From the NCBI GenBank assembly GCA_963708805.1, contig CAVPUA010000003.1, positions 1,612,001-1,676,000 of the forward strand: a stretch of DNA of 64,000 bases, in the 5' to 3' direction. Positions 28,378 to 38,406 of the stretch are shown piece after piece. This stretch comes from CAVPUA01 sp963708805. Lineage in GTDB: Bacteria > Actinomycetota > Actinomycetes > Mycobacteriales > Jatrophihabitantaceae. Position 1 is the stretch's first letter; each line of letters opens with the position of its first letter. Below the pieces are notes generated by a model that worked only from the letters and a program-made list of their open reading frames with translations, did no database searches and was not told where the DNA came from. Made by a program: the position numbers and the translations under genes.

Positions 28378-28673
28378 GACCACAGCTCGCTGCTGACGCC
28401 GACCGGCGCCGGCGCGTCACCGCCCGCCCGCTCGGACTCCGAACGGTGGCCGTGGCCGAAGGCGGGCGAGTTGACCCAGGCGTCGAAGGATTCCTCGTCG
28501 CGCCAGCGCGTGACGACCAGCCACGTCAATCGCTTGTCGGTCGGCTTCAGGAGCTCGAAGCCCTCGAAGCCGTCACGGTCGTCGACCGCGCCGGCGCGGG
28601 CGGCGAAGCGCTTGGCGAGTTCGTCGCCACTGTCGGCCTGCACGGTGATGGCATTGATCTTGATGATGGTCAC
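28347..28673 (-). CDS. Antibiotic-biosynthesis-monooxygenase domain protein, MhuD-like haem-degrading
   Basis: This 108-residue protein aligns by eye with mycobacterial MhuD. MTIIKINAI places the catalytic Asn at position 7, RFAARAGAV and GFEGFELL match in spacing, and VVTRWRDE places the Trp at position 66. The haem-ligand region reads AFGHGH, giving His74 and His76 instead of MhuD's His75. MhuD-type enzymes cleave haem to release iron. It lies 16 bp downstream of phzF on the same strand. The shifted histidine leaves the activity uncertain. The frame is intact. Confidence 0.75.
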   Translation of the reverse strand: MTIIKINAITVQADSGDELAKRFAARAGAVDDRDGFEGFELLKPTDKRLTWLVVTRWRDEESFDAWVNSPAFGHGHRSESERAGGDAPAPVGVSSELWSYVVAGGSAG

Positions 28674-28689
28674 CCGCTGATCGTGCCAG

Positions 28690-29523
28690 CTAGCTCATCG
28701 CGACTGCAGTGCCGGTCACGGCGATGCCCGGTTCGTGGTCGATGTCGATGCGCAGCACGCCCGGCCGTCCCAGGTCGGCACCCTGATGAACGGTGATCGC
28801 GCTCGGCACAGCGACCAGTCCCGCTTCGCGCAGGTAGCCGCCCAGCGCCGCCGCAGCGGCTCCCGTCGCCGGGTCCTCGATCACCCCTCCCGGCGGAAAG
28901 GGGTTGCGGGCATGGAAGACCGTGGCTGACTCGCGCCACACGAGATCGATCGTGGTCCAGTCGTGCGCGGCCATGAGCTGAGCCAGCGCGTCGAAGTCGT
29001 AGGCCAGGTCGGCCAGCCGCGCCCGCGAGCGAGCGGCGATGATCGGATGCCACGCACCGGCGTAGGCCACCCGAGGCGGCAGCGCGGTGTCCAGGTCGCC
29101 TGCCGCCCAGCCGAGGGCCGCGAGCAGCGCCGCCAGGTGGGCGGCGGCCAGGTCGACCGTCCGGGTCGCGACGCTCCGCAAGGTCGCCGTGACAGCGCCT
29201 TGCTCGTCGGACGTGGTCAGAACGCTGACGTCGCCGGACTGCGTGTGGAACACGGTCGGTCCGGGAGCACGCGATTCGGCGTAGGCGACGGCGGCGGCGA
29301 TCGTGGCGTGTCCGCAGAAGGGAACCTCGGCGACCGGGCTGAAGTATCGGACGTCGAACCGGCCGTTGCCGCGATCGATCAGGAACGCGGTTTCGGAGAA
29401 ACCGATCTGAGTCGCGACCGCTTGCATCTGCGCATCGGTGGCGCCGGTGGCGTCGAGCACGACGCCGGCCGGGTTGCCGCCGGACGGATCGGAACTGAAA
29501 GCGGCGTAGCGCAGGATCTCCAC
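28690..29523 (-). CDS. PhzF family isomerase/epimerase-like protein
   Basis: The product is about 277 residues. The start of the PhzF fold is LRYAAFSSDPSGGNPAGVVL, followed by the catalytic glutamate in GFSETAFL, VPFCGHATIAAAVA, and the repeat-half motif GVIEDPATGAAAAALGGYL. PhzF-like proteins catalyse isomerisation of small metabolites; outside phenazine clusters the substrate is usually unknown, and there is no phenazine gene here. I prefer GTG 29523; an in-frame start at 29559 would add twelve residues. The frame is intact. Confidence 0.82.
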   Translation of the reverse strand: MEILRYAAFSSDPSGGNPAGVVLDATGATDAQMQAVATQIGFSETAFLIDRGNGRFDVRYFSPVAEVPFCGHATIAAAVAYAESRAPGPTVFHTQSGDVSVLTTSDEQGAVTATLRSVATRTVDLAAAHLAALLAALGWAAGDLDTALPPRVAYAGAWHPIIAARSRARLADLAYDFDALAQLMAAHDWTTIDLVWRESATVFHARNPFPPGGVIEDPATGAAAAALGGYLREAGLVAVPSAITVHQGADLGRPGVLRIDIDHEPGIAVTGTAVAMS

Positions 29524-29573
29524 CTGCGGCAGCCAATCAGACCGCGCTCGAGCGCGCACCGGCCAATGCCGCG

Positions 29574-30138
29574 TCAGTGGTTCGTGGCTGTCCCGTCCAG
29601 GTCATAGGTGCGGCGAATGCTCGAACCGTGCGCTGCGATGTCGGCGCCGTACACGTGCACCGAGATCGCCGTTTCTGGACCTGGGTTGCACACGTAGTGG
29701 ATGTCACCCGGGAGGTACGAACGACGACACATCGCCGGTGGGATTGATGCGTCGTTCCTGCGCAACCAGATCGTCGCCGACGAGCGAGTAGAGCGTCTCT
29801 TGTTCAACGCCCTGCAGCACCGCGACCGCCCCCCAACAGAGGTGATCATGGATCGTGGTGCGCTGGCCCGCCTGCCAGACCAGCGCGACGACTGAGAACT
29901 GCGCCAGCCGGTCGACGTGCAGTACGTGCTGTTGGTAGTGCTCCGCCGACCCGAGCTGATCGAGGGGGGACAGCACATCGGGTCCCGGCTGGTATTCCCG
30001 CAGGCACTGGGCGGCGATGGCGGCGGCGTCGGCGGGGCGGGGACGGTCCCGGAGCCGCGCGTGGAGGGCGTCGACGAGGGGGCCCAAGCGGCCGACGGTG
30101 GTGGTGGATTCGGGCGGTCGTTCGACGACTACGGTCAT
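29574..30138 (-). CDS. Cysteine dioxygenase type I (cupin; one frameshift)
   Basis: The product is about 187 residues. The iron-binding cupin motif is HDHLCWGAVAVLQGVEQETL, and the second motif is DIHYVCNPGPETAISVHVYG. It oxidises cysteine to cysteine sulfinate. ATG 30138 begins MTVVVERPPES; the frame stays open upstream to 30228. One extra base near 29720 splits the gene, shortly before the second histidine motif. It is divergent from the HAD gene. Cysteine dioxygenase is the only clear sulfur-metabolism gene in the window besides the ComA-like gene. Confidence 0.82.
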
Positions 30139-30254
30139 GGTCAACACTCCCTGGCAGGATGCTTGCCGGTCGGCGACTTCGGCGACTTCGTAACTCAGGT
30201 CTACCCAGCGAGATCGTTTGCAAGCCATGCGTCTGCTGAGAACGGGAGAGGTGG

Positions 30255-30893
30255 ATGACGCGCGCCGTCTATTTCGACATCGGCGAGACGATCTTGGATC
30301 GCACCCGCGAATACGTGGCCTGGGCCGAGTGGTTGGGGGTGCCCGCGCACACGTTCTCAGCCGTGTTCGGCGCGATGATCGCCCAGGGTCACCCGGTGCG
30401 CGACGTCGTCGCCCGCTTTCGCCCCGAGCCCGACTTCGGCACGCAGCATCGCGGGATGGTTGAGGCCGGACTGGTTCCGCCGCTGGCCGAGGTCGACCTC
30501 TACCCCGACGCGCGGGCCACGCTAGGTGCGCTGCGGGCGTCCGGTCTTCGCGTCGGGATCGTCGGCAATCAGCCCGAGACGATCAGCGCCCAGTTGCGCA
30601 AGCTCGATCTCCCGGCCGACTCGATCGCAAGTTCGCAGGATTGGCACGTGGCCAAGCCGAGCCCCGACTTCTACCGACGCCTGGTTCAGGACGCCGGCTG
30701 CCCCCCGGACGAGTTGATCTATGTGGGGGACCAGCTGGGCAACGACATCGTCGCGGCGCTGGACTACGGGCTGAGCGCGATCCGAGTGCTGACCGGTCCT
30801 TGGGGGCAGCTGTGCCGAGACCCCGACATCGAGATGCGCTGCCTGGCGGTGGTCGATCACCTAGCCGAGATCCCTGATCTATTGATCCGCTGA
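30255..30893 (+). CDS. HAD family hydrolase
   Basis: This protein of 212 residues has motif I FDIGETILDRT, in which the usual second Asp of DxD is replaced by G-E. A threonine/serine-like motif II IVGNQPE, lysine motif III AKPSPDFYRRL and motif IV IYVGDQLGNDIVAA follow. The DIGET variant is common in HAD subfamily IA relatives. The likely reaction is phosphate or other group hydrolysis from a small metabolite. ATG 30255 has GAGAGG 6-7 bases upstream. The frame is intact. Confidence 0.82.
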   Translation: MTRAVYFDIGETILDRTREYVAWAEWLGVPAHTFSAVFGAMIAQGHPVRDVVARFRPEPDFGTQHRGMVEAGLVPPLAEVDLYPDARATLGALRASGLRVGIVGNQPETISAQLRKLDLPADSIASSQDWHVAKPSPDFYRRLVQDAGCPPDELIYVGDQLGNDIVAALDYGLSAIRVLTGPWGQLCRDPDIEMRCLAVVDHLAEIPDLLIR

Positions 30894-30977
30894 TCCGCGA
30901 TCTGGACGAAACCCGCCGACAAAGCAAGGCAACCAGCCAACTCCGTCGTCGATGCAGGAAGTTGGTCGTGAAACCGC

Positions 30978-32016
30978 TCACGCTCCGGACAAGAAGTTCC
31001 AGATCAACGTCGCGGCTGACGCTGCGACTCCGACGTCGTTGGATCTCGGCCAGATGTGCTGGGTGTTCGCGTACAGGACCTGAGTCGACGCCGACGCTCC
31101 CGGAGCAGTCGGTCCAGGTCGTCTGAGTGGCCACGCCGATCGTGGTGGTCAAGGAACTGTTGGTGCAGCCGTCGCGCTGTCGCCAGTACTGCACCGCGTT
31201 TTCCAGTTGCACGGTTGCCGAGAGTGGCGAGACGTGGGTGTCCAGCGGCTCTCGGGTGTCCAAGCTGCCGATCGCAATGAAGATCGGCAGTGCGGTCGAG
31301 GAGCACTGATCGAGCGGCACCGCCGACACGACGGCGACGGCGTCGAACAGTCTCGCCTGCGTGCAGGTCAAGGTGTATGCGAGCTTCCCACCGTTGCTGA
31401 AACCGACCAGGTCGACGTGCGACGGCGAGTACGCGGCCTTGACCACCGGCACCAAGGCGGTGATGAACTGGGCGTCGGGAACGTTCTCCGAACCAGCCAG
31501 CTGACAGCAGGGATGCGCCGCGCTGGCCGCGTTCCACGTCAGGTCAGGTGTCGCGCTCGACGGGTAGACCAGGATCGCCTGCCCCTGTTGGACGAGCGGC
31601 ACCAGTTCGTCCCGTTCGGCCTCGGCGACGACCGACTCAGCGCTGCCGTGCAGCACCATGATCATCGGCAATGCGCCGTGTTTCGCACTCGGCTCGATGA
31701 CCACGTACTCCCGGGTGAGGCTGCCGACGACAAGATCTTTGGTGATCACCGTCGCGCCGGGTGCGGCGGCGCGAAGAGCGGCGAGCGCGGCCGGCGTGAC
31801 CGAGTTCACGGCGACATCGCCGACCGCCGCCGGCGTACTCGTCGGTGCTGTCGCCCGGGCGGCCGAGTCGGACTTGGCAACGCTTGCCGCGTTCTTCTGA
31901 GCGGTCACTGCTGTCGCATCGCCGGCCGAACCCGGATGAAAAACCAGGCTGGTCACAATTGCGACAGCGAGCGCGACGACGGTGGCTGTGAAGATCCTCG
32001 GAGCCGTCCAGCGCAT
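30978..32016 (-). CDS. Secreted PHB-depolymerase/LpqC-like alpha/beta hydrolase (one frameshift)
   Basis: The product is about 345 residues. It has an N-terminal signal or anchor (IFTATVVALAVAIVTSLVF), a threonine/alanine-rich linker, then an alpha/beta hydrolase with oxyanion segment MIMVLHGSAE and the nucleophile serine in DLVGFSNGGKLAYTL. Paired cysteines (CCQ, CTQA, CSS, CTNSS) suggest disulfides outside the cell. The catalytic histidine falls after the frame break near 31085, in TQHIWPRSND, and the corrected stop is at 30978-30980. The likely role is a secreted polyester or carbohydrate esterase. Confidence 0.8.
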
Positions 32017-32139
32017 GTTTCGACCATGCCTGGCGGCGGGTATTCCCGCCAGCGAACGGCGCCCAATCTGGGCAACCGCTCATCCAGATCAAAGGTTGCG
32101 CGCGGCGGCCACACAGGTAGACGGCGAAGGGTTTGCAGC

Positions 32140-33590
32140 ATGAGCGAATCGCAACTGAGGCGTCTTGTGGACTCTCAGTCGCGAATCCTGCGCCGATCAG
32201 GCCTATCTCGCCGATGCGCGCAGCGATCGAACGATCACCTACGCCGAGCTGGCCGAGGGCATGCGATGTTGGGGGGCGGCGCTGGAGAACCGCGGGGTGC
32301 CATCACATGCGAATGTCCTCATCGACATCCGTGACCCGCTCGCGTTCGGCGTCGCCTTCGTCAGCCTGATCGCGGCCGGCCGGTGCGCCGTGCCGATCGA
32401 TCCCAACGCCCCCGCGGGTGAAAAGCACCGGATGCGCACTGTCGTGTCGCCCGATCTGGTGGTCAGCGACGACCAGCATGCACAGCACGACGTGATCGTT
32501 TCGTCGGACGGGCGCCCCGCCGATCCGCTGCCTGTCGTTACTCCCCAGTTGCCCCCGGCTTCAGCCGGCGCGCTGCGACTGCACACTTCGGGATCGACCG
32601 GCGAGCCGAAGGCCGTCGAACTCACCGAAGATCAACTCTTGCACGTTGCCCGCCAGGTCGCCGAACACAATCGGCTGGTGCCGGGCGATCGCGGCTACAA
32701 CTCGCTGCCGCTGTTCCACATCAACGCCGAGGTCGTCGGCCTGCTCGCCACGCTCGTCGGTGGCGCCACGCTGGTGCTCGATCGCAAGTTCCAGCGCGAC
32801 GGGCTTCTGGGACTTGATCGTCGAGCGCGAGATCACCTGGATCAATGCGGTGCCGGCCCTTCTGGCCATCCTTTCGCGCGGCGACCTGCCGACCCGGCCG
32901 GAGCGGCTTCGCTTCATCCGGTCGGCGTCGGCGCCCCTGCCGGCGTCGGTGCGCGACGCCGTGACGGCCGTCCTGGGCGACATCGTCGTCGAGAGCTACG
33001 GCATGACCGAGGCGGCCAGCCAGATCACCGCGACCGCGCTGCCGCCGCATCGTTCGCCGGCCGGATCGGTCGGTCGCCCGCTGGGCGTCGAACTGCAGAT
33101 CCGATCCGGCGACGCCTCGCCGGCGCCGTCCGGCGAGGTCGGCCGGATCTGGATGCGCGGACCCGGCGTGATCACCGCTTACGTCGGCGGACGGGCTGCC
33201 GAGCGCTTCGACGCGGACGGGTGGCTGGACACCGGCGACCTCGGCCAGCTGGACGCCGACGGGCAACCTGACCCACGTCGGGTCGCGCCGACGACGTGAT
33301 CAACCGCGGCGGCGAACTGGTGCACCCGCGCGAGATCGAAGAGGTGCTGCTGGCCGACGACCGAGTGCTGGACGCGGTCGTCATCGGGCGCGCCGACGAC
33401 GTGCTGGGCGAGGTGCCGGTCGCGTTCGTCGTCACCCGGATGGCCGGCCCCGACCTGCGACGCGACCTGACCGCCCGGTGCGAAGAGCAGCTGAGCCGCT
33501 TCAAGCGACCGGCCGAGCTCGATCTTCGTCGACGACCTGCCGCGCGCGTCGACGGGCAAGGTGCTGCGGTCCGAGGTTGCCAGCTCATGA
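32140..33590 (+). CDS. AMP-dependent synthetase/ligase, first gene of the ComA-like cluster (frameshifted)
   Basis: The product is about 480 residues of the ANL superfamily. The P-loop is LHTSGSTGEPKAVELT, with YGMTEAA, then DGWLDTGDLG, and the C-terminal lysine motif PRASTGKVLR. It should activate a carboxylic acid as acyl-adenylate and transfer it to CoA or another thiol. ATG 32140 has GAAGGG about 9 bases upstream. Five extra bases (near 32180, 32810, 33262, 33288 and 33530) break the frame, all +1. The stop overlaps the acyltransferase start (ATGA at 33587), so the genes are coupled. The acid substrate is unknown. Confidence 0.82.
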
Positions 33591-34758
33591 CGACCGCGAC
33601 GCGGCGCCGGCACGTCCACGAGGCCGACGTCGTGCGGGTGCTCACCTTCGCCTGCGTCATCGCCGTCCACACGATCCACTACACGAACCCGGCCGAGCAG
33701 CGTCGGTGCCAACGGCGTCGAGATGCTGCTGCACTTCACCCGCGAGGCGTTCTTCTGCCTGACCGGCTTCGTGCTCGTGCACCAGAACCTGGGCCGCAAG
33801 GTGGACGTGGTCGGCCCGTTCTGGCGCAAGCGGTTCGTCGCGGTCGGCGTGCCCTACCTCGCCTGGTCGGTCATCTACGAGTTCATCAAGCAGCACGAGT
33901 CGGTCCTCGGCCACACTGCGCCACCTGCCGCAGGACGTGGCCCTCGGCACCGCCTGGTACCACCTCTACTTCCTGCTCGTCTCGATGCAGATCTACCTGG
34001 TGTTCCCGCTCATCCTCTGGCTCGTCCGCAAGACGGCCGGCCACCACGGCGTGCTGCTCGCGATCAGCGCCGTAATCCAGCTCGCCCTGACCAGCTGGCT
34101 GATGTACGGCGGCGCCCACGTCGGGGTGGCTCGAGCACGTCACCTTCAACGCTGACGCCCTGCTGCCGAGCTACCAGTTCTACGTGCTGGTCGGCGCCGT
34201 CGCGGCCTTCCACTTCGAGCGGACGGTTGCCCTCGTCCGCGCCCACCGCGGGGCGATCTTCGGGGGTGCGGCCGTCGATCGCCGTCGGCACCGAGACTGC
34301 TCTACCTGGCCGACGTCCACCACGGGCGCGCGCCCCTGACCGCGGCCAACGTGCTGCAGCCCGGGATGCTCCCGTGGGCGCTGGCCGCCGTAGCCGTCCT
34401 GCTGGCGCTCGGCACGATGTGGGACGACCGGCGGACAGCCGGGCGGCCGCCTCGACCGCGGCCTGGCCCTTGCCTCGGACCGCTCGTTCGGCGTCTTTCT
34501 CGTCCACCCCTTGATCCTCTGGTGCGTGCTGCAGGTGCAGGCGCGCTGGTGGCACGTGCCCTTCGGCCCGGCGCTCAGCGTCGGGGCCTACCTGATCGTC
34601 GTCGTGGGCTCGCTCGCGTTCGCCGACGCGGTGCGGCACACCTATCTCAGCCTTGCCCTCACGGGACGCCGTCGTCTCACCCCGGCCGGGCGAACTCCGG
34701 CAACACCACCCGCAGGACCTCAACACCGAGGAGAAGCACATGTACACAACAGCTCTGA
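33587..34758 (+). CDS. OafA-like membrane acyltransferase (acyltransferase 3 family; frameshifted)
   Basis: Joined frames give a protein of about 380 residues with roughly ten hydrophobic helices. ADVVRVLTFACVIAVHTI at the N-terminus has the early R and H of the family, and later segments include YHLYFLLVSMQIYLVFPLIL and RSFGVFLVHPLILWCVL. These proteins move acyl groups to sugars, lipids or peptides across or at the membrane. At least five extra bases (near 33700, 33915, 34127, 34265 and 34300) break the frame. The 3' end is uncertain and probably overlaps the ComA-like start at 34740. Confidence 0.72.
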
Positions 34759-35519
34759 CCCTTCCGGAGCGCGAAGTCGAAGCCGCGCACGAAGGGCATC
34801 ACGATGGTGATCGACGGCGGTCTGCCGACCCACTACTTCGTTGACGTCGTCGGCAGCTTCAGCGGCCTGATCGACGTGCTGAAGCTGGGCTGGGGGACGT
34901 CGCTGGTCACCGACGACCTCAAGTACAAGATCGACGCGCTCAAGGACGCCAACGTCGACTTCTACTTCGGCGGGCACGTTGTTCGAGAAGTTCGTCTCGC
35001 AGGACCGCTACGACGAGTGGCGCCGGTTCTGCGACCGCTTCGGCTGTCGCCACGTCGAGGTCTCCAACGGCACGATCGACATGACGCAACACCGAGAAGG
35101 CGAAGTACATCGAGCGGGCGGCCGAGGACTTCACCGTGTTCAGCGAGGTCGGCTACAAGGAGTCGGCCCGCTCCGAGCAGATGCGTCCGCAGCTGTGGAT
35201 CGAGTACATCCAGCAGGATCTCGACGCCGGCGCGCACATGGTGATCACCGAGGCGCGCGAGAGCGGCAAGAGCGGCATCTGCCGCTCCAACGGCGAGCTG
35301 CGTACCGGCCTGATCGAGGAGATCGCCGAGTCGGGCCTGCCGATGGACAAGGTGCTGTTCGAGGCCCCGAACAAGGACCTGCAGATCCAGCTGATCCGCC
35401 GCTTCGGCTCCGAGGTCAACCTGGGCAACATCTCGACGTCGGACATCGTCGCGCTCGAGACGCTGCGTCTCGGCCTGCGCGGCGACACCCTGCTCGACTG
35501 GGACGACGCCGATGCGTGA
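34740..35519 (+). CDS. Phosphosulfolactate synthase (ComA)-like enzyme (frameshifted)
   Basis: The product is about 258 residues. The TIM-barrel signature of ComA/HSA32 proteins is clear: RTKGITMVIDGGLP, DVLKLGWGTSLVT, HVEVSNGTIDM, SEVGYKE, DAGAHMVITEARESGKSGIC and VLFEAPNKDLQIQLIRRFG. ComA adds sulfite to phosphoenolpyruvate, giving 2-phospho-3-sulfolactate, the first step of one coenzyme M route. No other coenzyme M gene is nearby. ATG 34740 has GAGGAGAAG just upstream. Three extra bases (near 34785, 34970 and 35090) break the frame. It overlaps the VOC gene by 8 bases. The family match is strong; the product made here is unknown. Confidence 0.85.
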
Positions 35520-35911
35520 GTCCGGCGACGTCTTCCACCTCGCGATCCCGGTCAAGGATCTCGACGAGGCCTACGAGTTCTACGTCAGCGGGTCTGGGCT
35601 GCAAGCTGGCCCGTCGCTACGACGACCGGATCACGCTGGACTTCTTCGGCGATCAGCTCGTCTGCCATCTGTCCGACAAGATCGACGACGGAACCGATCT
35701 TTATCCGCGGCACTTCGGCGTGACGTTTCGCCACCGCGAGGACTGGGATCGGCTCGTCCAGCTGGCCATCACGCGCGGGCTGACATTCTTCGCCAAGCCG
35801 TTCCTGAGATTCGAGGGAATGGTCGAGGAACACGGAAGCTTTGTTTTGCAGGATCCATCGAATAATCTGCTGGAATTCAAGCAGTACGCCGACCCTCGGA
35901 TGATGTACTGA
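35512..35911 (+). CDS. VOC (glyoxalase/dioxygenase-fold) protein (one frameshift)
   Basis: The product is about 132 residues with one pair of VOC modules. DVFHLAIPVKDLDEAYEFYV is followed by a predicted LGCKLARRYDDRITLDFFGD. Candidate metal ligands are the first His (FHLAIP), CHLSD, and the Glu in NNLLEFKQY. The start ATG 35512 overlaps the ComA-like stop. One extra G in GCGGGTCTGG near 35590 shifts the frame. In this context it may tailor the sulfolactate-type product, but no reaction can be assigned. Confidence 0.8.
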
Positions 35912-35930
35912 CGGCGTTGATCATCTGGAG

Positions 35931-36736
35931 GTGCGCGCCGTGGCTGCCATCGTCGCGCCTCGGATTCGGCGGGTCCTGCTCGGCTCTGATCATCCTCGGT
36001 TGTCCTCGGCGGCGGCCTGGCCATCCACCTGCAGCACCAGGCCAAGCCTCAGCCGGTCGCCGTCGCTCGCGTCGATCAAGGTCGCCGATCAGGCCACGGC
36101 CCAAGCAGCATCCTGTTCGTCGGTGCGTCCTACACCGCCGGCGTCGGGGCCGAGCCCGGCCACCAACGGCTACGCCTACCTGACCGCCAAGGCGATGGGC
36201 TGGCAGGCGCGCATCGACGCCATTCCCGGGTCCGGCTACCTGAATCCGGGTCCGCAGCACCCCGGCGAACCGCCCCGGGACGGAACGTTCGTGTCCCGGC
36301 TGGCGCAGATCCCGCACGACCCCGTCGCCCGACATCGTGCTGATCCAGGGCGGCCGCAACGACGCGAGCTACCCCGAGCCGGCGCTGCGCGACGCGGTGC
36401 AGTCGGCCTGCGAGATCGCCAAGTCCCGCTTCGCGCACGCCCGCATCGTCCTGCTCGGTCCGATCCCGGCGACCGTCCCGCCCGATCACGGTGAGCTGGA
36501 CGTCGCGCGCGCGATGCAGCAGGCCGCCCGAGCCGAGAACGTCTCGTTCATCGACCCGATCGCCGAGGGCTGGATCACCATCGACAACGAGCGTGGGCTT
36601 CACCGGCACCGTGCCGGCCCACCCGGACAACGCCGGCTACGCCTACATCGCCAAGCGGCTCGTGACCGACCTCGACCAGCTGCTCGGGGCGACGCCGAAG
36701 TCCTCGGCCAGCGCCGACGTGACGACCTCGTCCTGA
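35931..36736 (+). CDS. Membrane-anchored SGNH hydrolase, last gene of the ComA-like cluster (frameshifted)
   Basis: After a hydrophobic N-terminus (SALIILG region, about 35965-36030) the product shows block I ILFVGASYTAGVGAEP, block III LIQGGRNDASY and block V TVPAHPDNAGYAYIAKRL. The order and spacing fit an SGNH-type esterase or acyltransferase facing outward. GTG 35931 has GGAG directly upstream. Several extra bases between 35950 and 36600 break the frame. As it follows an OafA-like acyltransferase and a ligase in one run, an O-acylation or deacylation role on the same product is plausible (inference). Confidence 0.75.
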
Positions 36737-36737
36737 C

Positions 36738-38404
36738 TCAGACCGCCGCCCGGCTGCGACCGATTCGGGGCGCCTCGGTGATGCCGGCCGCCTCGAGTTC
36801 GGCCGCGATCCGGTCCTTGAGCACGAACTTCTGCACCTTGGTTCCCGACATCGGCCACTCGGTCACGAAGCGGACGTAGCGCGGCACCTTGTACGTCGCG
36901 ATCTTGCCGACGCAGAAGTCGATCAGCTCCTGCCTCGGTTGCCTCGGCGCCGGCGAACAGCTGGACGTAGGCGGCCGGCACCTCGGTGTAGTGCGCGTCC
37001 GGTGCGCCGACGACCTGGGCGACCGCCACGGCCGGATGACTCGTCAGGTAGCCCTCGATCTCGATCGCCGCGACGTTCTCGCCGCCGACCTTGAGCATGT
37101 CCTTCAGGCGCCCGCCGAAGCGCAGGTTGCCGTTCTCGTCGACGCACGCGCGGTCGCCGGTGTGGAACCAGCCGTCGGCGTCGAAGGCCTTGGCCGTTCC
37201 CTCGGGGTCCTTGTAGTAGCCCTCGAAGCAGGAGTAGCCGCGGAAGCAGAGCTCACCCATCTCGCCGGTCGGCATCTCGGCGCCGGTCTCGACGTCGGCG
37301 ATGAAGACCTCCATGCCCTCGACCGGTGGGCCCGAGCGTGTAGGCCCGCTCCTCGAACGGCGCGTCCTGCAGCCCCATGGTCAGGTTCGTCGCGCCCTCG
37401 GTCGAGCCGTAGGACGTCACGTAGCGCGTCCAGGGCATCCGCTCCTCGAACTGGGTCATCAGTTCGGGGGTGACGACGGTCTGGGCGAGCCGGACGTGGC
37501 TCAGGTCGGTGCTCGCGAAATCGGGATGGTTCAGCACGCCCCACCAGATCGTCTCGAACGTGGGGTAGATGACGGTGCAGTGCTCCTGCGCGATCGTGCG
37601 CAACGCCTGACCCGGCTCGAAGAAGCCGGCGTGGCAGTACTTCGCGCCGACCGAGATACAGCCGTAGAGCGGGACGATGCCGCCGCAGTGGAAGAGTGGC
37701 AACGGGTCCCAGAAGGCGTCCTCGTCGCTCAGGAACAGACGAGTGCGGGCCACCTTCTCGCCCTGGCGGGTCAGGGCTTCGTGCGTGAGCATGCAGCCCT
37801 TGGGGCGGGCGGTCGTCCCCGAGGTGTACATCAACAGCGCGATGTCGCGGACCTTGACGCGTGACTGCAGCGTCTTGACCGCGTTCGTGCCGATCGAGGC
37901 GCCGGCCTGTGCGAGCTCGGGCCGGGTGAGGAACCCCGGCGCGGCCCCGGAGAGATCGACCACCCGCCGCAGCTCGGGCGCGGCCGCCAACTCGAGATCG
38001 GTGTGCGCGTCGTGCGTGCCCAGTTCCGGAAAGACCTCACCGATCAGCGCCGGGTAGTCGGTGCCGTTCGGGTCGGCTCCGGTGAGCAGCACCTTCGCGT
38101 CGGAGTGCGAGACGACGTGAGCACACTCGTGCACCTTGAAACGGCCGTTGATGGGTACCGCCACGGCGCCGATCTTCGGGATCGCAATGAGAGCGGCGAC
38201 GTAGTCCAGGTTGTTCGGCATGAGGATGCCGACCTTGTCGCCCGGCCCGACGCCCAGGCCGATGAGGCTGGCCGCCAGGCGGTCGGTGAGCTCGGACAGC
38301 TGGGGGTAGGTGACGCGCGCGTCGGGGAAGACGACGGCGTCGCGATCCGAACGCTCGGCCTGGCGGTCGACGAGATCGCCGATGGTCGTGACCTGGATCC
38401 ACAT
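36738..38404 (-). CDS. Acyl-CoA synthetase (ANL superfamily; frameshifted)
   Basis: The product is about 555 residues. The P-loop is LLMYTSGTTARPKGCMLTH, with VTSYGSTEGATN, then DGWFHTGDRA and the C-terminal MSGTKVQKFVLKDRI with the catalytic lysine. It forms a CoA thioester from a fatty, aromatic or terpenoid acid. ATG 38404 has GGGAG about 10 bases upstream. Two extra bases (near 37325 and 36935) break the frame. It is the second gene after the LLM oxidoreductase on the same strand, only 2 bp apart, so the two form an operon with the genes upstream. Confidence 0.85.
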
Positions 38405-38406
38405 GA

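Noticed and set aside
30139..30254. Repeated CGACTTCGG units upstream of cysteine dioxygenase as a riboswitch
   Set aside because: No known riboswitch core could be recognised; it is a short imperfect direct repeat.
34740..35519. Coenzyme M biosynthesis locus
   Set aside because: Only the ComA-like gene is present; no ComB, ComC, ComD or ComE homologues are in the window, so I do not assign coenzyme M production.
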